From JBFWUM01 sp050247255 (GTDB taxonomy: Bacteria; Acidobacteriota; Vicinamibacteria; Vicinamibacterales; UBA2999): a DNA stretch of 64,000 nucleotides. A program made the position numbers and the translations under genes. Shown here piece by piece: positions 1 through 8,334 of the stretch. Each line of letters starts with the position of its first letter. The stretch's first letter is position 1. Under the pieces are notes generated by a model. It saw only the letters and a program-made list of their open reading frames with translations. It made no database searches and had not been told where the DNA came from. Where the stretch lies: the NCBI GenBank assembly GCA_050247255.1, contig JBFWUM010000010.1, positions 1-64,000 on the forward strand. The letters run 5' to 3'.

Positions 1-137
1 AGGCACAGAGACACAGAGACGCACGGAGGCCGACAGCGAGGCCGTTCAACGGCCGCCGAAGGCGGCCAAGTGCCTGTCATCCTCCGTGGCTCCGTGACTC
101 CGCTGTGAAGCCGTGAACTCCGTCATCCTCCGTCAAA
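1..137. repeat. Short-period direct/inverted repeat before the Nudix gene
   Basis: The left part (about 1-29) is built of acacagag/cacggag-like words. The right part (about 79-133) is built of ctccgtgg, ctccgtga and ctccgtc words, which are their complements. Between them is a perfect palindrome GGCCGCC-gaa-GGCGGCC at 51-67. No gene is seen before position 150. This is one of about nine similar 7-8 bp period repeats in the window. Confidence 0.6.
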
Positions 138-149
138 GGAGTACAGCTC

Positions 150-689
150 GTGTCACAGCCGATCATTCCCACCGAGATCCGCACCGTCTACGAAGGCCGG
201 ATTTTCACCCTCCGGATCGAGACGGTGCCGCTGCCGAAGGGCGGTGTGTTGAGGGCGGAAATCGTCCGGCACCCGGGGTCGGTCGTGATCATCCCGATCG
301 ACGATGCAGGCGACATCATCCTGGTGCGGCAGTACCGGCCGGCCATCGGCCGCCACGCGTGGGAGCTGCCGGCCGGCAGCCTCAAGCCGGGCGAAGACCC
401 GGCGGCGGCGGCGCTGCGCGAGTGCCACGAGGAGATTGGCCTGGTGCCGTCGGCGCTGCAGCCGCTGGGGGCGTTCTTCCCGACGCCCGGCTACTGCGAC
501 GAGGAGATGCGTTTCTTTCGCGCGAGCGGCTTGCGCCAGCCGCGGGCGGGCGAATCGGCGCAGCCCGACGAGGACGAGGACATCGAGGCGCAGGCGTTCT
601 CGACGGCGGCCATCAGAGAGATGGTCGCCGCCGGCGAGATCATTGACTTGAAAACGGTCGCTGCGCTGTCGCTGCTCGCCCCGGCGTGA
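150..689 (+). CDS. Nudix hydrolase, probable ADP-ribose pyrophosphatase
   Basis: This 179-residue cytoplasmic enzyme probably hydrolyses ADP-ribose or a similar nucleoside diphosphate sugar. The complete Nudix box is visible: G76, E82, R90-E91, E94-E95 and G97 fit GX5EX7REUXEEXGU. The preceding segment (about residues 44-75, with VRQYR and WELPAG) is typical of the ADP-ribose pyrophosphatase branch. The GTG start is preferred because AAGGAG lies at 136-141, 8 nt upstream. The 3' end overlaps the 3' end of lon on the other strand by 50 nt. The exact substrate cannot be read from the sequence. Confidence 0.9.
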   Translation: MSQPIIPTEIRTVYEGRIFTLRIETVPLPKGGVLRAEIVRHPGSVVIIPIDDAGDIILVRQYRPAIGRHAWELPAGSLKPGEDPAAAALRECHEEIGLVPSALQPLGAFFPTPGYCDEEMRFFRASGLRQPRAGESAQPDEDEDIEAQAFSTAAIREMVAAGEIIDLKTVAALSLLAPA

Positions 690-3078
690 CCGACGGCTGC
701 GGCGTCAGCGCCAGCAGCAGCACTTCGTCGACCGTCGTCACGTAGTGGATGGTGAGGTCGCGGCGCAGCTCCTCGGTCAGATCCTCGTTGACGTTCTTCT
801 CGTTCGGCCGCGGCAGGATCACTTCGCGGATGCCGACGCGCCGCGCCGCCAGCACTTTCTCCTTGATGCCGCCCACCGGCAGCACGCGGCCCGACAGCGT
901 GATCTCGCCGGTCATGGCGATGTCGCCGCGCACCGGACGGCGCGTCAGCTCCGACGCCAGCGCCGCGGCCATGGTCACCCCCGCCGACGGCCCGTCCTTG
1001 GGGATGGCCCCCGACGGCACGTGCAGGTGGATCTCGGCGTTCTTGAAGAAGTCGGGGTCCGCCCCGTACGAGGCGGCATGGGCGCGGAACCAGGAGAGGG
1101 CGGCGCGCGCCGACTCCTTCATGACGTCGCCGAGCTGCCCCGTCAGCGTCAGCGTGCCGGTGCCTGCCATCCGCGACGCCTCGATGAACAGCACGTCGCC
1201 GCCCGCTGGCGTCCACGCCAGGCCGATCGCGACGCCAGGCTCCTTGGTACGCTCCTCCATTTCCTCGTCCATGAAGACGGGAGCGCCAAGCAGCGCGACG
1301 ACGACCTCGCGGGTGACCGTCAGCGGATCCTCGTTGCCTTCGGCGCGCCGCCGGGCGGCCTTGCGGCAGATCGAGCCGATCTCCCGTTCGAGGTTGCGGA
1401 CGCCGGCCTCGCGCGTGTAGCCGCGGATCACCGCCCGCAGCGCCTCGTCCGTGATCGTGATCTGCTCCGCGGTCAGGCCGTGGTTGGCCACCTGCTTCGA
1501 CACGAGGTGGTCGCGGGCAATGGCCAGCTTCTCCTCCTCGGTGTAGCCGGCAATCTCCAGCACTTCCATGCGATCGCGCAGTGCCGGCGGCACCGGATCG
1601 AGCACGTTGGCGGTGGTGATGAAGAGCACCTCAGACAGGTCGAACGAGACGTCGAGGTAGTGATCGCGGAACGTCGAGTTCTGCTCCGGGTCGAGCACCT
1701 CGAGCAGCGCCGACGCCGGGTCGCCGCGGAAGTCGTTCCCCAGCTTGTCGATCTCGTCGAGGATGAACACCGGGTTCTTCGACTCGGCGCGTCGCAGCCC
1801 CTGGATGATCTGCCCCGGCAGCGCGCCGATGTAGGTGCGGCGGTGGCCCCGGATCTCGGCCTCGTCGCGCATCCCGCCGAGCGACACGCGGACGAACTTC
1901 CGCCCGAGCGACTGCGCAATCGACCGCGCCAGCGACGTCTTGCCGACGCCCGGGGGGCCGACGAAACAGAGGATCGGCCCCTTCACGTCGGGGTTGAGCT
2001 TGCGCACCGCCAGGTACTCGAGAATGCGGTCCTTGGCCTTGTCCAGCCCGGTGTGGTCGGCGTCGAGCACCTGCTTGGTCTTCGGCAGGTCGATGATCTC
2101 CTCGGTGCGCGTCTGCCACGGCAGCATGACGAGCCAGTCGAGATACGTGCGCGACACCGTGTACTCGGCGGCCGCCACCGGCATCTTCGACAACCGATCG
2201 AGCTCGCGGAGCGCTTCCTTCTGCACCCCCTCCGGCATGCCGGCCGCTTCGATCTTCTGCTGCAGCTCCTCGACGTCCTTCGTCTGGTCGTCGCCCTCGC
2301 CCAGTTCCTTCTGGATCGCCTTGAGCTGCTCGCGCAGGAAGTACTCCCGCTGGTTCTTGCCGACCTCCGACTGCACCTGCGACTGGATCTTCGAACCGAG
2401 CTCGAGCACCTCGAGCTCCTTGATGAGGATGCGATTGAGCGCATCCATCCGCGCCCGCACGTCGAGCGTCTCGAGCACCTCCTGCTTCACCGGCGTGGCG
2501 ATGGTCGTCAGGCTGGAAGCGATGAAGTCGGCCAGGCGCCCCGGCTCGGCGATATTCGAGGCGAGCGTCTGCAGGTCGTCCGACAGCAGCGGCGACAGCG
2601 AGACCACCTGCTGGAAGTTCGTCTTGATGTTGCGCAGCAGCGCGTCGATCTCCAGCCGGTCGCCCTCGGCCAGCGCCTCCTCGGCGGGGCTGACGCGTGC
2701 GCGGAGATACGGCTTGGTCTCGAGGACCTCGTCGAGCGAGAGACGGCTGAGCCCCTGGACGATCAGCCGCAGGCTGCCGTCGGGGAGCTTGAACATCTTG
2801 TGGATCAGGCTGGCCGTACCGACCGCGAAGAGGTCGGCTTTGTGCGGCTCCTCGACCGACGCGTCGCGCTGCGTGAACACGCCGATCAGCTTGCCGCCGG
2901 AGATCGCCTCGTCGATCAGGCGGACCGAGCTCTCCCGCGCCACCGCGAGCGGCATGAACGAGTTGGGGAACAACACCGTGTCGCGCAGCGGCAGAATGGG
3001 CAGTTCGTCGGGCATGGCCACCGGCCGCTCGCTGGTGTTCAGCTCCTCGATGTCGAGGGTCTCGTCTCGCTCAGCCAT
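640..3078 (-). CDS. lon: ATP-dependent Lon protease
   Basis: This 812-residue cytoplasmic AAA+ serine protease degrades misfolded and regulatory proteins and has full Lon length. It has an N-terminal LON substrate-binding domain (about 25-215), a Walker A GPPGVGKT at 374-381, a Walker [11 protein letters not shown], and a C-terminal proteolytic domain with the Ser-Lys dyad: Ser698 in PKDGPSAG and Lys741 in GGIKEK. It lies downstream of the DksA-like gene on the same strand, but a strong terminator at 3093-3119 separates them, so it probably has its own promoter. Its 3' end overlaps the Nudix gene. Confidence 0.97.
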   Translation of the reverse strand: MAERDETLDIEELNTSERPVAMPDELPILPLRDTVLFPNSFMPLAVARESSVRLIDEAISGGKLIGVFTQRDASVEEPHKADLFAVGTASLIHKMFKLPDGSLRLIVQGLSRLSLDEVLETKPYLRARVSPAEEALAEGDRLEIDALLRNIKTNFQQVVSLSPLLSDDLQTLASNIAEPGRLADFIASSLTTIATPVKQEVLETLDVRARMDALNRILIKELEVLELGSKIQSQVQSEVGKNQREYFLREQLKAIQKELGEGDDQTKDVEELQQKIEAAGMPEGVQKEALRELDRLSKMPVAAAEYTVSRTYLDWLVMLPWQTRTEEIIDLPKTKQVLDADHTGLDKAKDRILEYLAVRKLNPDVKGPILCFVGPPGVGKTSLARSIAQSLGRKFVRVSLGGMRDEAEIRGHRRTYIGALPGQIIQGLRRAESKNPVFILDEIDKLGNDFRGDPASALLEVLDPEQNSTFRDHYLDVSFDLSEVLFITTANVLDPVPPALRDRMEVLEIAGYTEEEKLAIARDHLVSKQVANHGLTAEQITITDEALRAVIRGYTREAGVRNLEREIGSICRKAARRRAEGNEDPLTVTREVVVALLGAPVFMDEEMEERTKEPGVAIGLAWTPAGGDVLFIEASRMAGTGTLTLTGQLGDVMKESARAALSWFRAHAASYGADPDFFKNAEIHLHVPSGAIPKDGPSAGVTMAAALASELTRRPVRGDIAMTGEITLSGRVLPVGGIKEKVLAARRVGIREVILPRPNEKNVNEDLTEELRRDLTIHYVTTVDEVLLLALTPQPSVTPGRAATAQRPFSSQ

Positions 3079-3092
3079 AGCACCCCGAAATG

Positions 3093-3119
3093 AAAAAAGG
3101 CGCCCCGTGAAGGGGCGCC
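3093..3119 (-). terminator. Rho-independent terminator of the DksA-like gene
   Basis: GGCGCCCC-gtga-aGGGGCGCC forms an 8-bp GC stem. On the minus strand it is followed by six T residues (3098 to 3093). It sits between the stop of the DksA-like gene and the start of lon. The same GGGCGCCCC stem recurs at 11698-11720 and 63358-63380. Confidence 0.8.
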
Positions 3120-3132
3120 CTGCTCAACACGC

Positions 3133-3156
3133 GTGGCTTCCGCCTTCAGGCGGAAG
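3133..3156. repeat. Single REP-like palindrome
   Basis: GTGG followed by the 20-nt palindrome CTTCCGCCTTCAGGCGGAAG (3137-3156). It is separated by one base from the stop codon of the DksA-like gene. The same palindrome forms one half of the doublets at 24808-24864 and 37025-37098. Confidence 0.8.
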
Positions 3157-3157
3157 C

Positions 3158-3607
3158 TTAGTTCGACATGTCGAAGAACAGCGTCGAAGAGCCGCTGCGG
3201 CGCGCCATCATGCGCTCCCGCTGCTCGGCCGTCTCGCGCGCTTCCTCGCAGTCCTTGCACCGCACGGCAAACGGCAGCGCCCGCAGGCGGGCCCCGGCGA
3301 TCTCGTCGCCGCATTCGAAGCAGTTGCCGTACGTCCCCTCGTCCAGCCGGCGGAGCGCCTCGTTGACCTTGTTGAGGGTCTCCCCCTTCATCTGGATGAG
3401 CGCGAACTCGATGTCCTCCTGGATGTCCACCTCGGAGCTCTCGCCCTGGTCGAGGACGTCGCGTTCCCTGCCGCCCTCGGCGCGCACGTCGCGAATCTTG
3501 CCCTGAACCTCGTTCATCAGTTCGCGGCGGCGGTCCTCGAGCATCTTCTTCAGCTCGTTATAGCGGCTCGTTTTCGCCGCCGTCTTGGTCCGTGTCGTCG
3601 TCGCCAT
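3158..3607 (-). CDS. DksA/TraR-type C4 zinc-finger protein
   Basis: This 149-residue protein is likely an RNA polymerase secondary-channel regulator of the DksA/TraR superfamily. An N-terminal coiled coil (about 15-90, with charged KKMLEDRRRELMNEVQ) is followed by a C4 zinc finger formed by C96, C99, C117 and C120 (CFECG...RCKDC). In this family such proteins modulate transcription together with ppGpp. A bifunctional ppGpp synthetase/hydrolase lies 1.2 kb away, which is only suggestive. A TATAAT at 3694-3689 on the minus strand may be its -10 element. Substrate promoters cannot be inferred. Confidence 0.85.
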   Translation of the reverse strand: MATTTRTKTAAKTSRYNELKKMLEDRRRELMNEVQGKIRDVRAEGGRERDVLDQGESSEVDIQEDIEFALIQMKGETLNKVNEALRRLDEGTYGNCFECGDEIAGARLRALPFAVRCKDCEEARETAEQRERMMARRSGSSTLFFDMSN

Positions 3608-4153
3608 GATGTGCCTGCCGCTCCTTCCGATGGCCCACCGTTCTTGGGGGCTCGTATGATGGCGCCACTATGTGCATGAAAAGTGCCAATTATAAACGGC
3701 GCTGAAATGCGGGCATTCGACTCAGAAAGCCAGGCCCGGGTTCCACGTCGTGGCGCCTCTGGTTGTCAGCTATAAATAGTTCAAAAACAGTTACTTACAA
3801 CACAGAGATCAAAGAGACTGAACACCGTTCACGCGGTTTAGACGCCAGGGCCGGCCAAAGGGTTCTAATCCGCGATTCGCGAGCTGATCCGAGTTTTCCC
3901 GTGCGAAGTGTGGCGATTTCGCACCGCCGCGCCCGCGTGCGCACGGGCGCTGGACCCCAACGGTCCCGCCTCCGGTGGCGAGATTAATCATGTCGATTTG
4001 TCGACATTCTGCTTACTTGTCGTCAATAAATAGTGGACACATCCTGGAGGCAGGCTCGGGGCCGGAGTTTGAGAAGCCATCACAGGTGAACTAGAATGAA
4101 TCGTTTGTGCGCTCGCCGCCGATCGGGGACGGCGGGCACGTCAAGGGGTAGTC
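3608..4153. other. 546-bp intergenic region between divergent DksA-like gene and rpmB
   Basis: No convincing gene or RNA was found here. The region is noticeably AT-richer than its surroundings (for example around 3770-3800 and 4010-4035). It carries a minus-strand TATAAT (3694-3689) facing the DksA-like gene and the rpmB promoter at 4069-4097. Short open frames inside it have no family signature or ribosome binding site. Confidence 0.5.
4069..4097 (+). promoter_or_regulatory. Sigma70-type promoter of rpmB
   Basis: TTGAGA (4069-4074), a 17-nt spacer, then TAGAAT (4092-4097). Each hexamer differs from consensus at one position. It predicts a leader of about 50 nt before the rpmB start, with an AAGGGG ribosome binding site near 4142. 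Confidence 0.7.
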
Positions 4154-4345
4154 ATGGCGAAGCGGTGCGAAGTGTGCGGCAAGGGCCCCCAGGTGGGGCG
4201 GACGGTTTCTCACGCCCATAACGTCGGGCCCCGGCGATTCGAGCCGAACCTGCAGTCGGTGCGCGCGGTCATCAACGGGGCGACCCGGCGCATGCGCGTC
4301 TGCACCCGCTGCCTGCGCGGCGGCAAGGTGACCAAGGCGGCGTGA
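4154..4345 (+). CDS. rpmB: 50S ribosomal protein L28 (bL28)
   Basis: This 63-residue basic protein of the large ribosomal subunit begins [13 protein letters not shown] and contains the typical GRTVSHAHN and RRFEPNLQ stretches. The CEVCG and CTRC cysteine pairs are those of zinc-binding L28 forms. Start ATG has AAGGGG upstream. Its stop overlaps the GTG start of the RidA gene (GTGA), so the two are probably translated from one transcript. Confidence 0.97.
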   Translation: MAKRCEVCGKGPQVGRTVSHAHNVGPRRFEPNLQSVRAVINGATRRMRVCTRCLRGGKVTKAA

Positions 4346-4791
4346 AGCCTGAGGCGATCTCGGCGCCGGACGCGCCCGGCGCCATCGGCCCCTACTCGCC
4401 CGCGATCCGCGCGGGCAACCTGCTGTTTCTGTCGGGGCAGATTCCGATCGACCCGCGCACGGGGCAGCTCGTCGACGGCGACGTGGCCGTGCAGACCGAG
4501 CAGGTCATGCGCAATATCGCTGCCCTGCTCGCCGCGGCCGGCGCCAGCTTTGCCCATGTCGTGCGCACCACGGTGTTCCTCGCCGACATGGACGAGTTCG
4601 CCGCAATGAACGCAGTCTATGGGAAGTTCGTGGCCGACCCGCCGCCGGCGCGGGCGACGGTGCAGGTGGCGCGGCTGCCGCGCGACGTCCGCATCGAAAT
4701 CGACGCGATCGCCGTCCTGCCGGAAGTCAAAGGTCAAAGGTCAAAGGTCAAAGGTCAAAGGTCGAAGGTACCTTTGACCTCCCACTTTTGA
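4342..4791 (+). CDS. RidA family protein (reactive enamine/imine deaminase)
   Basis: Members of this family hydrolyse reactive enamine/imine intermediates released by PLP enzymes. The first about 127 residues are a full RidA domain, with [20 protein letters not shown], the arginine-containing [13 protein letters not shown] and [12 protein letters not shown] end ([12 protein letters not shown]). The last about 20 residues are not part of the family. They are translated from heptamer repeats ([13 protein letters not shown]), so the original stop has apparently been replaced. The GTG start overlaps the L28 stop. The gene converges with the ppGpp synthetase gene, 12 nt apart. Confidence 0.92.
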   Translation: MKPEAISAPDAPGAIGPYSPAIRAGNLLFLSGQIPIDPRTGQLVDGDVAVQTEQVMRNIAALLAAAGASFAHVVRTTVFLADMDEFAAMNAVYGKFVADPPPARATVQVARLPRDVRIEIDAIAVLPEVKGQRSKVKGQRSKVPLTSHF

Positions 4792-4799
4792 CCTTTGAC
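4726..4799. repeat. Heptamer tandem repeat with inverted copies at the RidA 3' end
   Basis: Five GTCAAAG units at 4726-4760 and a GTCGAAG at 4761-4767 are followed by the opposite orientation (CTTTGAC at 4772-4778, CTTTTGAC around 4785, CTTTGAC at 4793-4799). The left part is translated as the RidA tail. The RidA stop TGA at 4789-4791 lies in the right part. The whole can fold as a hairpin between two convergent genes. Confidence 0.85.
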
Positions 4800-4803
4800 C
4801 TGA

Positions 4804-6975
4804 TTACGCGCGCGCCGTCCGTTCGACCCCAATCACGCCAGCAACGTTCTTGATCGACTTGATCACCTTTTCCAGGTGTTTCACGTCCTTGATCTCGACC
4901 GTCATGTCGACGCGCGCCTGCTGATCGTCGCCGGTGCGCGCCTCCATGTTGGTGATGTTGGTGTTGATGTCGGAGACCTTGGCGCTGATCTCGGCCAGCA
5001 TGCCCTTGCGATCCTCGACCTGCATGGTCAGCCGGACCTTGTAGGCCGCCTGGTCGGCGCCGGTGGCATCCCACTCGACGTCGATCCGGCGCTCGGGGTC
5101 GAACATCAGGTTGAGCACGTTCGGGCAGTTCGCGGAGTGGACCGACACGCCCTTGCCGCGCGTGATGTAGCCGACAATCCGCTCGCCGCGGATCGGGTTG
5201 CAGCACTTGGCGCGGAACACCAGCACATCATCGGTGCCGCGCACCGTGATCTTGTCGCCGGCAATGCCCCCCGGCCGCAGGACGCGCTTGACGACGGAGA
5301 CGACGGCGGAATCGGGCGCCCGCTCCTTCAGCTGCCCGGGCGGAGTCGCCTTCTGCAGCACCGTCCGGGCGGCGATCTTCCCGTAGCCGATGTGCGCCAC
5401 CAGCTCCTCGGCATTCCTGGCGCCGTATTCGGTGGCGAACTTGAGCAGGCCGTCGCTCTCGAGCAGCGTCCTGACGTTCAGGTCGAAGCGGCGGGCTTCC
5501 TTCTCGAGCAGCCGCCGTCCGAGCTCGATGCTGCGCGCCCGTTCCTCGCCCTGGAGGACGTGGCGGATCTTGCTGCGCGCGCGTGACGTGACGACGAACG
5601 ACAGCCAGTCGCGGCTCGGCTTGTGCCCCGACTGCGTGATGATCTCGACGATGTCGCCGTTCTGGAGGCGGGTGCGCAGCGGCACCATGCGGCCGTTGAC
5701 GCGCGCGCCGCTGCACTGGGTGCCGACGTCGGTGTGGATGCTGTAGGCGAAGTCCACCGGGGTGGCGCCGCGCGGCAGCGACCGCACCTCCCCCTTCGGC
5801 GTGAAGATGTAGACCTCCTCGGGGTAGAGGTCGATCTTCAGGTTGCGCAGGAACTCCTGTGGATCGCGGACCTCCTGCTGCACTTCCAGCAGCTGCCGCA
5901 TCCACTGGAAGTAGCGCTCGTCGCGCTGGTCGCCGACCCGCCCCTCCTTGTATTTCCAGTGCGCGGCAATGCCTTCCTCCGCCCGCCGGTGCATCTCCTC
6001 GGTGCGGATCTGGACCTCGAACGGGAAGCCGCGCTCGCTGATCACCGAGGTGTGCAGCGACTGGTAGCCGTTGGGGCGCGGCATGGCGATGAAGTCCTTG
6101 ATCCGCCCCGGGACCGGCGACCACGTCTGGTGGATGATGCCGAGCGCGGCGTAGCAGTCCCTCACCGACTGCGTCACCACGCGCAGCGCGACGAAGTCGT
6201 AGACCCGTTCCAGGTCGATTTTCTGCCGCTTCAACTTGAGGTGAATGCTGTAAAGGCGCTTGATGCGGCCGTCGATGTGGATGACGGGAACCTGCGCGTC
6301 TTCCAGCTTGGCGCGGATGGTCTTGATCAGCTCCTGGCTGACCGGCTCGGCAGTCCGGCGCAGCGCCTCGACCTTGGAGCGCAGCGCTTCGTAGGCCTTT
6401 GGCTCGAGGTACTTGAACGCCAGTTCCTCGAGTTCATTCTTCACCTTGCTCATCCCGAGCCGGTTGGCAATCGGCGCGTAGATGTCGAGCGTTTCCTGGG
6501 CGATCTTGAGGCGGCGTTCCTCAGGCAGGTGGCCGAGCGTCCGCATGTTGTGCAGCCGGTCCGCCAGCTTGACGAGGATGACGCGGATGTCATCCACCAT
6601 CGCCAGCAGCATCTTGCGGAAGTTCTCGGCCTGCCGCTCTTCGCTCGACGAAAACGGGATCGCCCCGATCTTGGTGACCCCTTCGACGACGTGCGCGACT
6701 TCGGGGCCGAACAGCTCGGCAATCCGCTCCGGCGAGGTGAGCGTGTCCTCGACGACGTCGTGCAGCAGGCCGGCGGCCACGGCCACGACGTCCAATTTCA
6801 TGTCGGCGAGGAAGTCGGCCACCTCGAGCGGGTGGACGAGGTACGGCTCTCCCGAATGGCGGACCTGGCCCTTGTGTTCCAGGGCCGAGAAGACGTACGC
6901 CCGCCGCAGGAGCTCCAGATCGGCATCCGGGCTGTAGCTCCGCACCTTCTCGAGGAGGGTCTCGAACCGAATCAT
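4804..6975 (-). CDS. Bifunctional (p)ppGpp synthetase/hydrolase (RelA/SpoT, Rsh)
   Basis: This 723-residue cytoplasmic stringent-response enzyme makes and degrades (p)ppGpp. Its domains in order are an HD hydrolase domain with H72-D73 in LHDVVEDT (the intact HD suggests active hydrolysis), a synthetase domain (about 230-345, with RIKDFIAMPRPNGYQSLHT), a TGS domain (about 390-450), a helical/CC region with the conserved RGKGVSVHSANCPN, and a C-terminal ACT domain (about 645-723). No separate RelA is seen in the window, as is usual for organisms with one long Rsh. Confidence 0.95.
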   Translation of the reverse strand: MIRFETLLEKVRSYSPDADLELLRRAYVFSALEHKGQVRHSGEPYLVHPLEVADFLADMKLDVVAVAAGLLHDVVEDTLTSPERIAELFGPEVAHVVEGVTKIGAIPFSSSEERQAENFRKMLLAMVDDIRVILVKLADRLHNMRTLGHLPEERRLKIAQETLDIYAPIANRLGMSKVKNELEELAFKYLEPKAYEALRSKVEALRRTAEPVSQELIKTIRAKLEDAQVPVIHIDGRIKRLYSIHLKLKRQKIDLERVYDFVALRVVTQSVRDCYAALGIIHQTWSPVPGRIKDFIAMPRPNGYQSLHTSVISERGFPFEVQIRTEEMHRRAEEGIAAHWKYKEGRVGDQRDERYFQWMRQLLEVQQEVRDPQEFLRNLKIDLYPEEVYIFTPKGEVRSLPRGATPVDFAYSIHTDVGTQCSGARVNGRMVPLRTRLQNGDIVEIITQSGHKPSRDWLSFVVTSRARSKIRHVLQGEERARSIELGRRLLEKEARRFDLNVRTLLESDGLLKFATEYGARNAEELVAHIGYGKIAARTVLQKATPPGQLKERAPDSAVVSVVKRVLRPGGIAGDKITVRGTDDVLVFRAKCCNPIRGERIVGYITRGKGVSVHSANCPNVLNLMFDPERRIDVEWDATGADQAAYKVRLTMQVEDRKGMLAEISAKVSDINTNITNMEARTGDDQQARVDMTVEIKDVKHLEKVIKSIKNVAGVIGVERTARA

Positions 6976-7147
6976 GGCGGGCGGTGTCTAACCTGTTGAT
7001 AGCGCTGCCGCTTGCGGTGGAGCGGGTCGCGTTCCGGGCGGCCTCATCGGCGCTCTGGGCATCGCTCCTGGCATCATAGCCCGGCCCTTGACGCACCGGA
7101 AAATCGATCACTATACTGGCGCGCTTACGCGCTTCGGCGGGTTCCTT

Positions 7148-7209
7148 CTTCCAGGTTCCCTGTGCCCGGTTCGTGTTTGCTCACGAATACGGAAGCCGGA
7201 ACCTGGAAG
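7148..7209. repeat. 12-bp inverted repeat upstream of the TPR lipoprotein gene
   Basis: CTTCCAGGTTCC at 7148-7159 pairs perfectly with GGAACCTGGAAG at 7198-7209. An inner GTTCGTG/CACGAAT pair also occurs. It lies 25 nt before the start codon of the next gene and could form a stem in the leader of its mRNA. Confidence 0.75.
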
Positions 7210-7234
7210 TCTGAAGCATTCTTAGGGGGTAACG

Positions 7235-8182
7235 ATGCGGATGTTTTCGTCACGGGCGCTGACGCTCGCGGTGGTCGCGATGGCGGCGGTTGCACTTTCG
7301 GGCTGCGGCCAGATCAACAAGCTGCGGGCGCGCCAGGCGGTCAAGGATGCCAACCCCCTGTATCAGGGCGGCAACTACCGCGAGGCGGCCGATAAATACC
7401 AGGAAGCGCTCGCGCTCGATCCGACGCTGGGCGACATCTATTTCTTCGTCGGCAACAGCTACGACAATCTCTATCGCCCGGCGCGCGCCGGCGAACCGGC
7501 CAACGACGAGAACCTCACCAAGGCGATCGAGTTCTACAAGCGGGCCGCGGAAATGCAGGAGACCACGCCGCCGATCAAGAAGCTGTCGCTCGAGTACCTC
7601 GTCGCCGCCTACGGCCCCGACAAGCTGAACGACCCCGCGCAGTCCGAGCCGATCGTCCAGCAGATGATCGAGCTCGAGCCGAACGAGCCGGCCAACTACT
7701 TCGCCCTGGCCCGGATCTACGAGGATAACGGCGACTACGAGCTGGCCGAGGCGACGTACCTGAAGGGGAGGGATGTGCGCCCGAACGACCCGACCGTCTA
7801 CGCCACCGTCGCCGGTTTCTACAACCGCCAGGGGGACTTCGAGAAGACCATCGAGCAGCTGAACCAGCGCGTCGCGCTCGAGCAGAACAACCCCGAGGCG
7901 CACCACACGGTCGCCGCGTTCTACTGGGAAAAGGCCTTCCGCGACCTGCGGCTGACCAACGCCGAGAAGCTGAAGTACGTCCAGGCCGGCATCGAAGCCG
8001 AGGACAAGGCGCTGGCGCTCAACAGCGAGTACGTCGAGGCGATCACCTACAAGGGGCTGCTGCTGCGGCTCCAGGCGAACCTCGAAACGAACCCACAGCG
8101 CCAGCAGGCGCTGCTCCGCGAGGCGCAGCAGCTGCAGGACCAGGCGGTCGAAATTCGGAAGAAGCAGCAGGCCGGCGCCTAA
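7235..8182 (+). CDS. TPR-containing lipoprotein
   Basis: This 315-residue protein has a type II signal peptide: hydrophobic residues 8-21, then lipobox LSGC with Cys24. TPR-like helix pairs fill most of the mature part (for example NYREAADKYQEALALDP, near residues 48-64, and later GDFEKTIEQLNQRVALEQN). The ribosome binding site is a G-rich AGGGGGT 5-7 nt before the ATG. It is probably anchored in the inner or outer membrane facing the periplasm and acts as a scaffold. No enzyme motif is seen. It is followed by its own terminator. Confidence 0.85.
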   Translation: MRMFSSRALTLAVVAMAAVALSGCGQINKLRARQAVKDANPLYQGGNYREAADKYQEALALDPTLGDIYFFVGNSYDNLYRPARAGEPANDENLTKAIEFYKRAAEMQETTPPIKKLSLEYLVAAYGPDKLNDPAQSEPIVQQMIELEPNEPANYFALARIYEDNGDYELAEATYLKGRDVRPNDPTVYATVAGFYNRQGDFEKTIEQLNQRVALEQNNPEAHHTVAAFYWEKAFRDLRLTNAEKLKYVQAGIEAEDKALALNSEYVEAITYKGLLLRLQANLETNPQRQQALLREAQQLQDQAVEIRKKQQAGA

Positions 8183-8235
8183 TTTCGGTCATGCCGGCAA
8201 CGCCGGCGCAACCGCCCGGTAACATTTGTGTCGAG

Positions 8236-8267
8236 GGCCGTTTCCCGTTCGGAGACGGCCTTTTTTT
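8236..8267 (+). terminator. Rho-independent terminator after the TPR lipoprotein gene
   Basis: GGCCGtttC...GagaCGGCC stem (8236-8260) followed by seven T residues (8261-8267). Confidence 0.8.
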
Positions 8268-8334
8268 CTGTACAATCTCCCTCCAGCTCAACACTCGAGC
8301 GTCCTTCCCCACCGAGCGTCAACGGAGTGAGTAA

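Noticed and set aside
745..3093. Long open frame opposite lon (782 codons) and similar long frames opposite other genes
   Set aside because: Shadow frames produced by high GC codon use; Arg/Ala/Asp-rich with no domain.
3763..3987. Possible 74-codon gene in the intergenic region before rpmB
   Set aside because: No ribosome binding site, no recognisable similarity, unusual composition.
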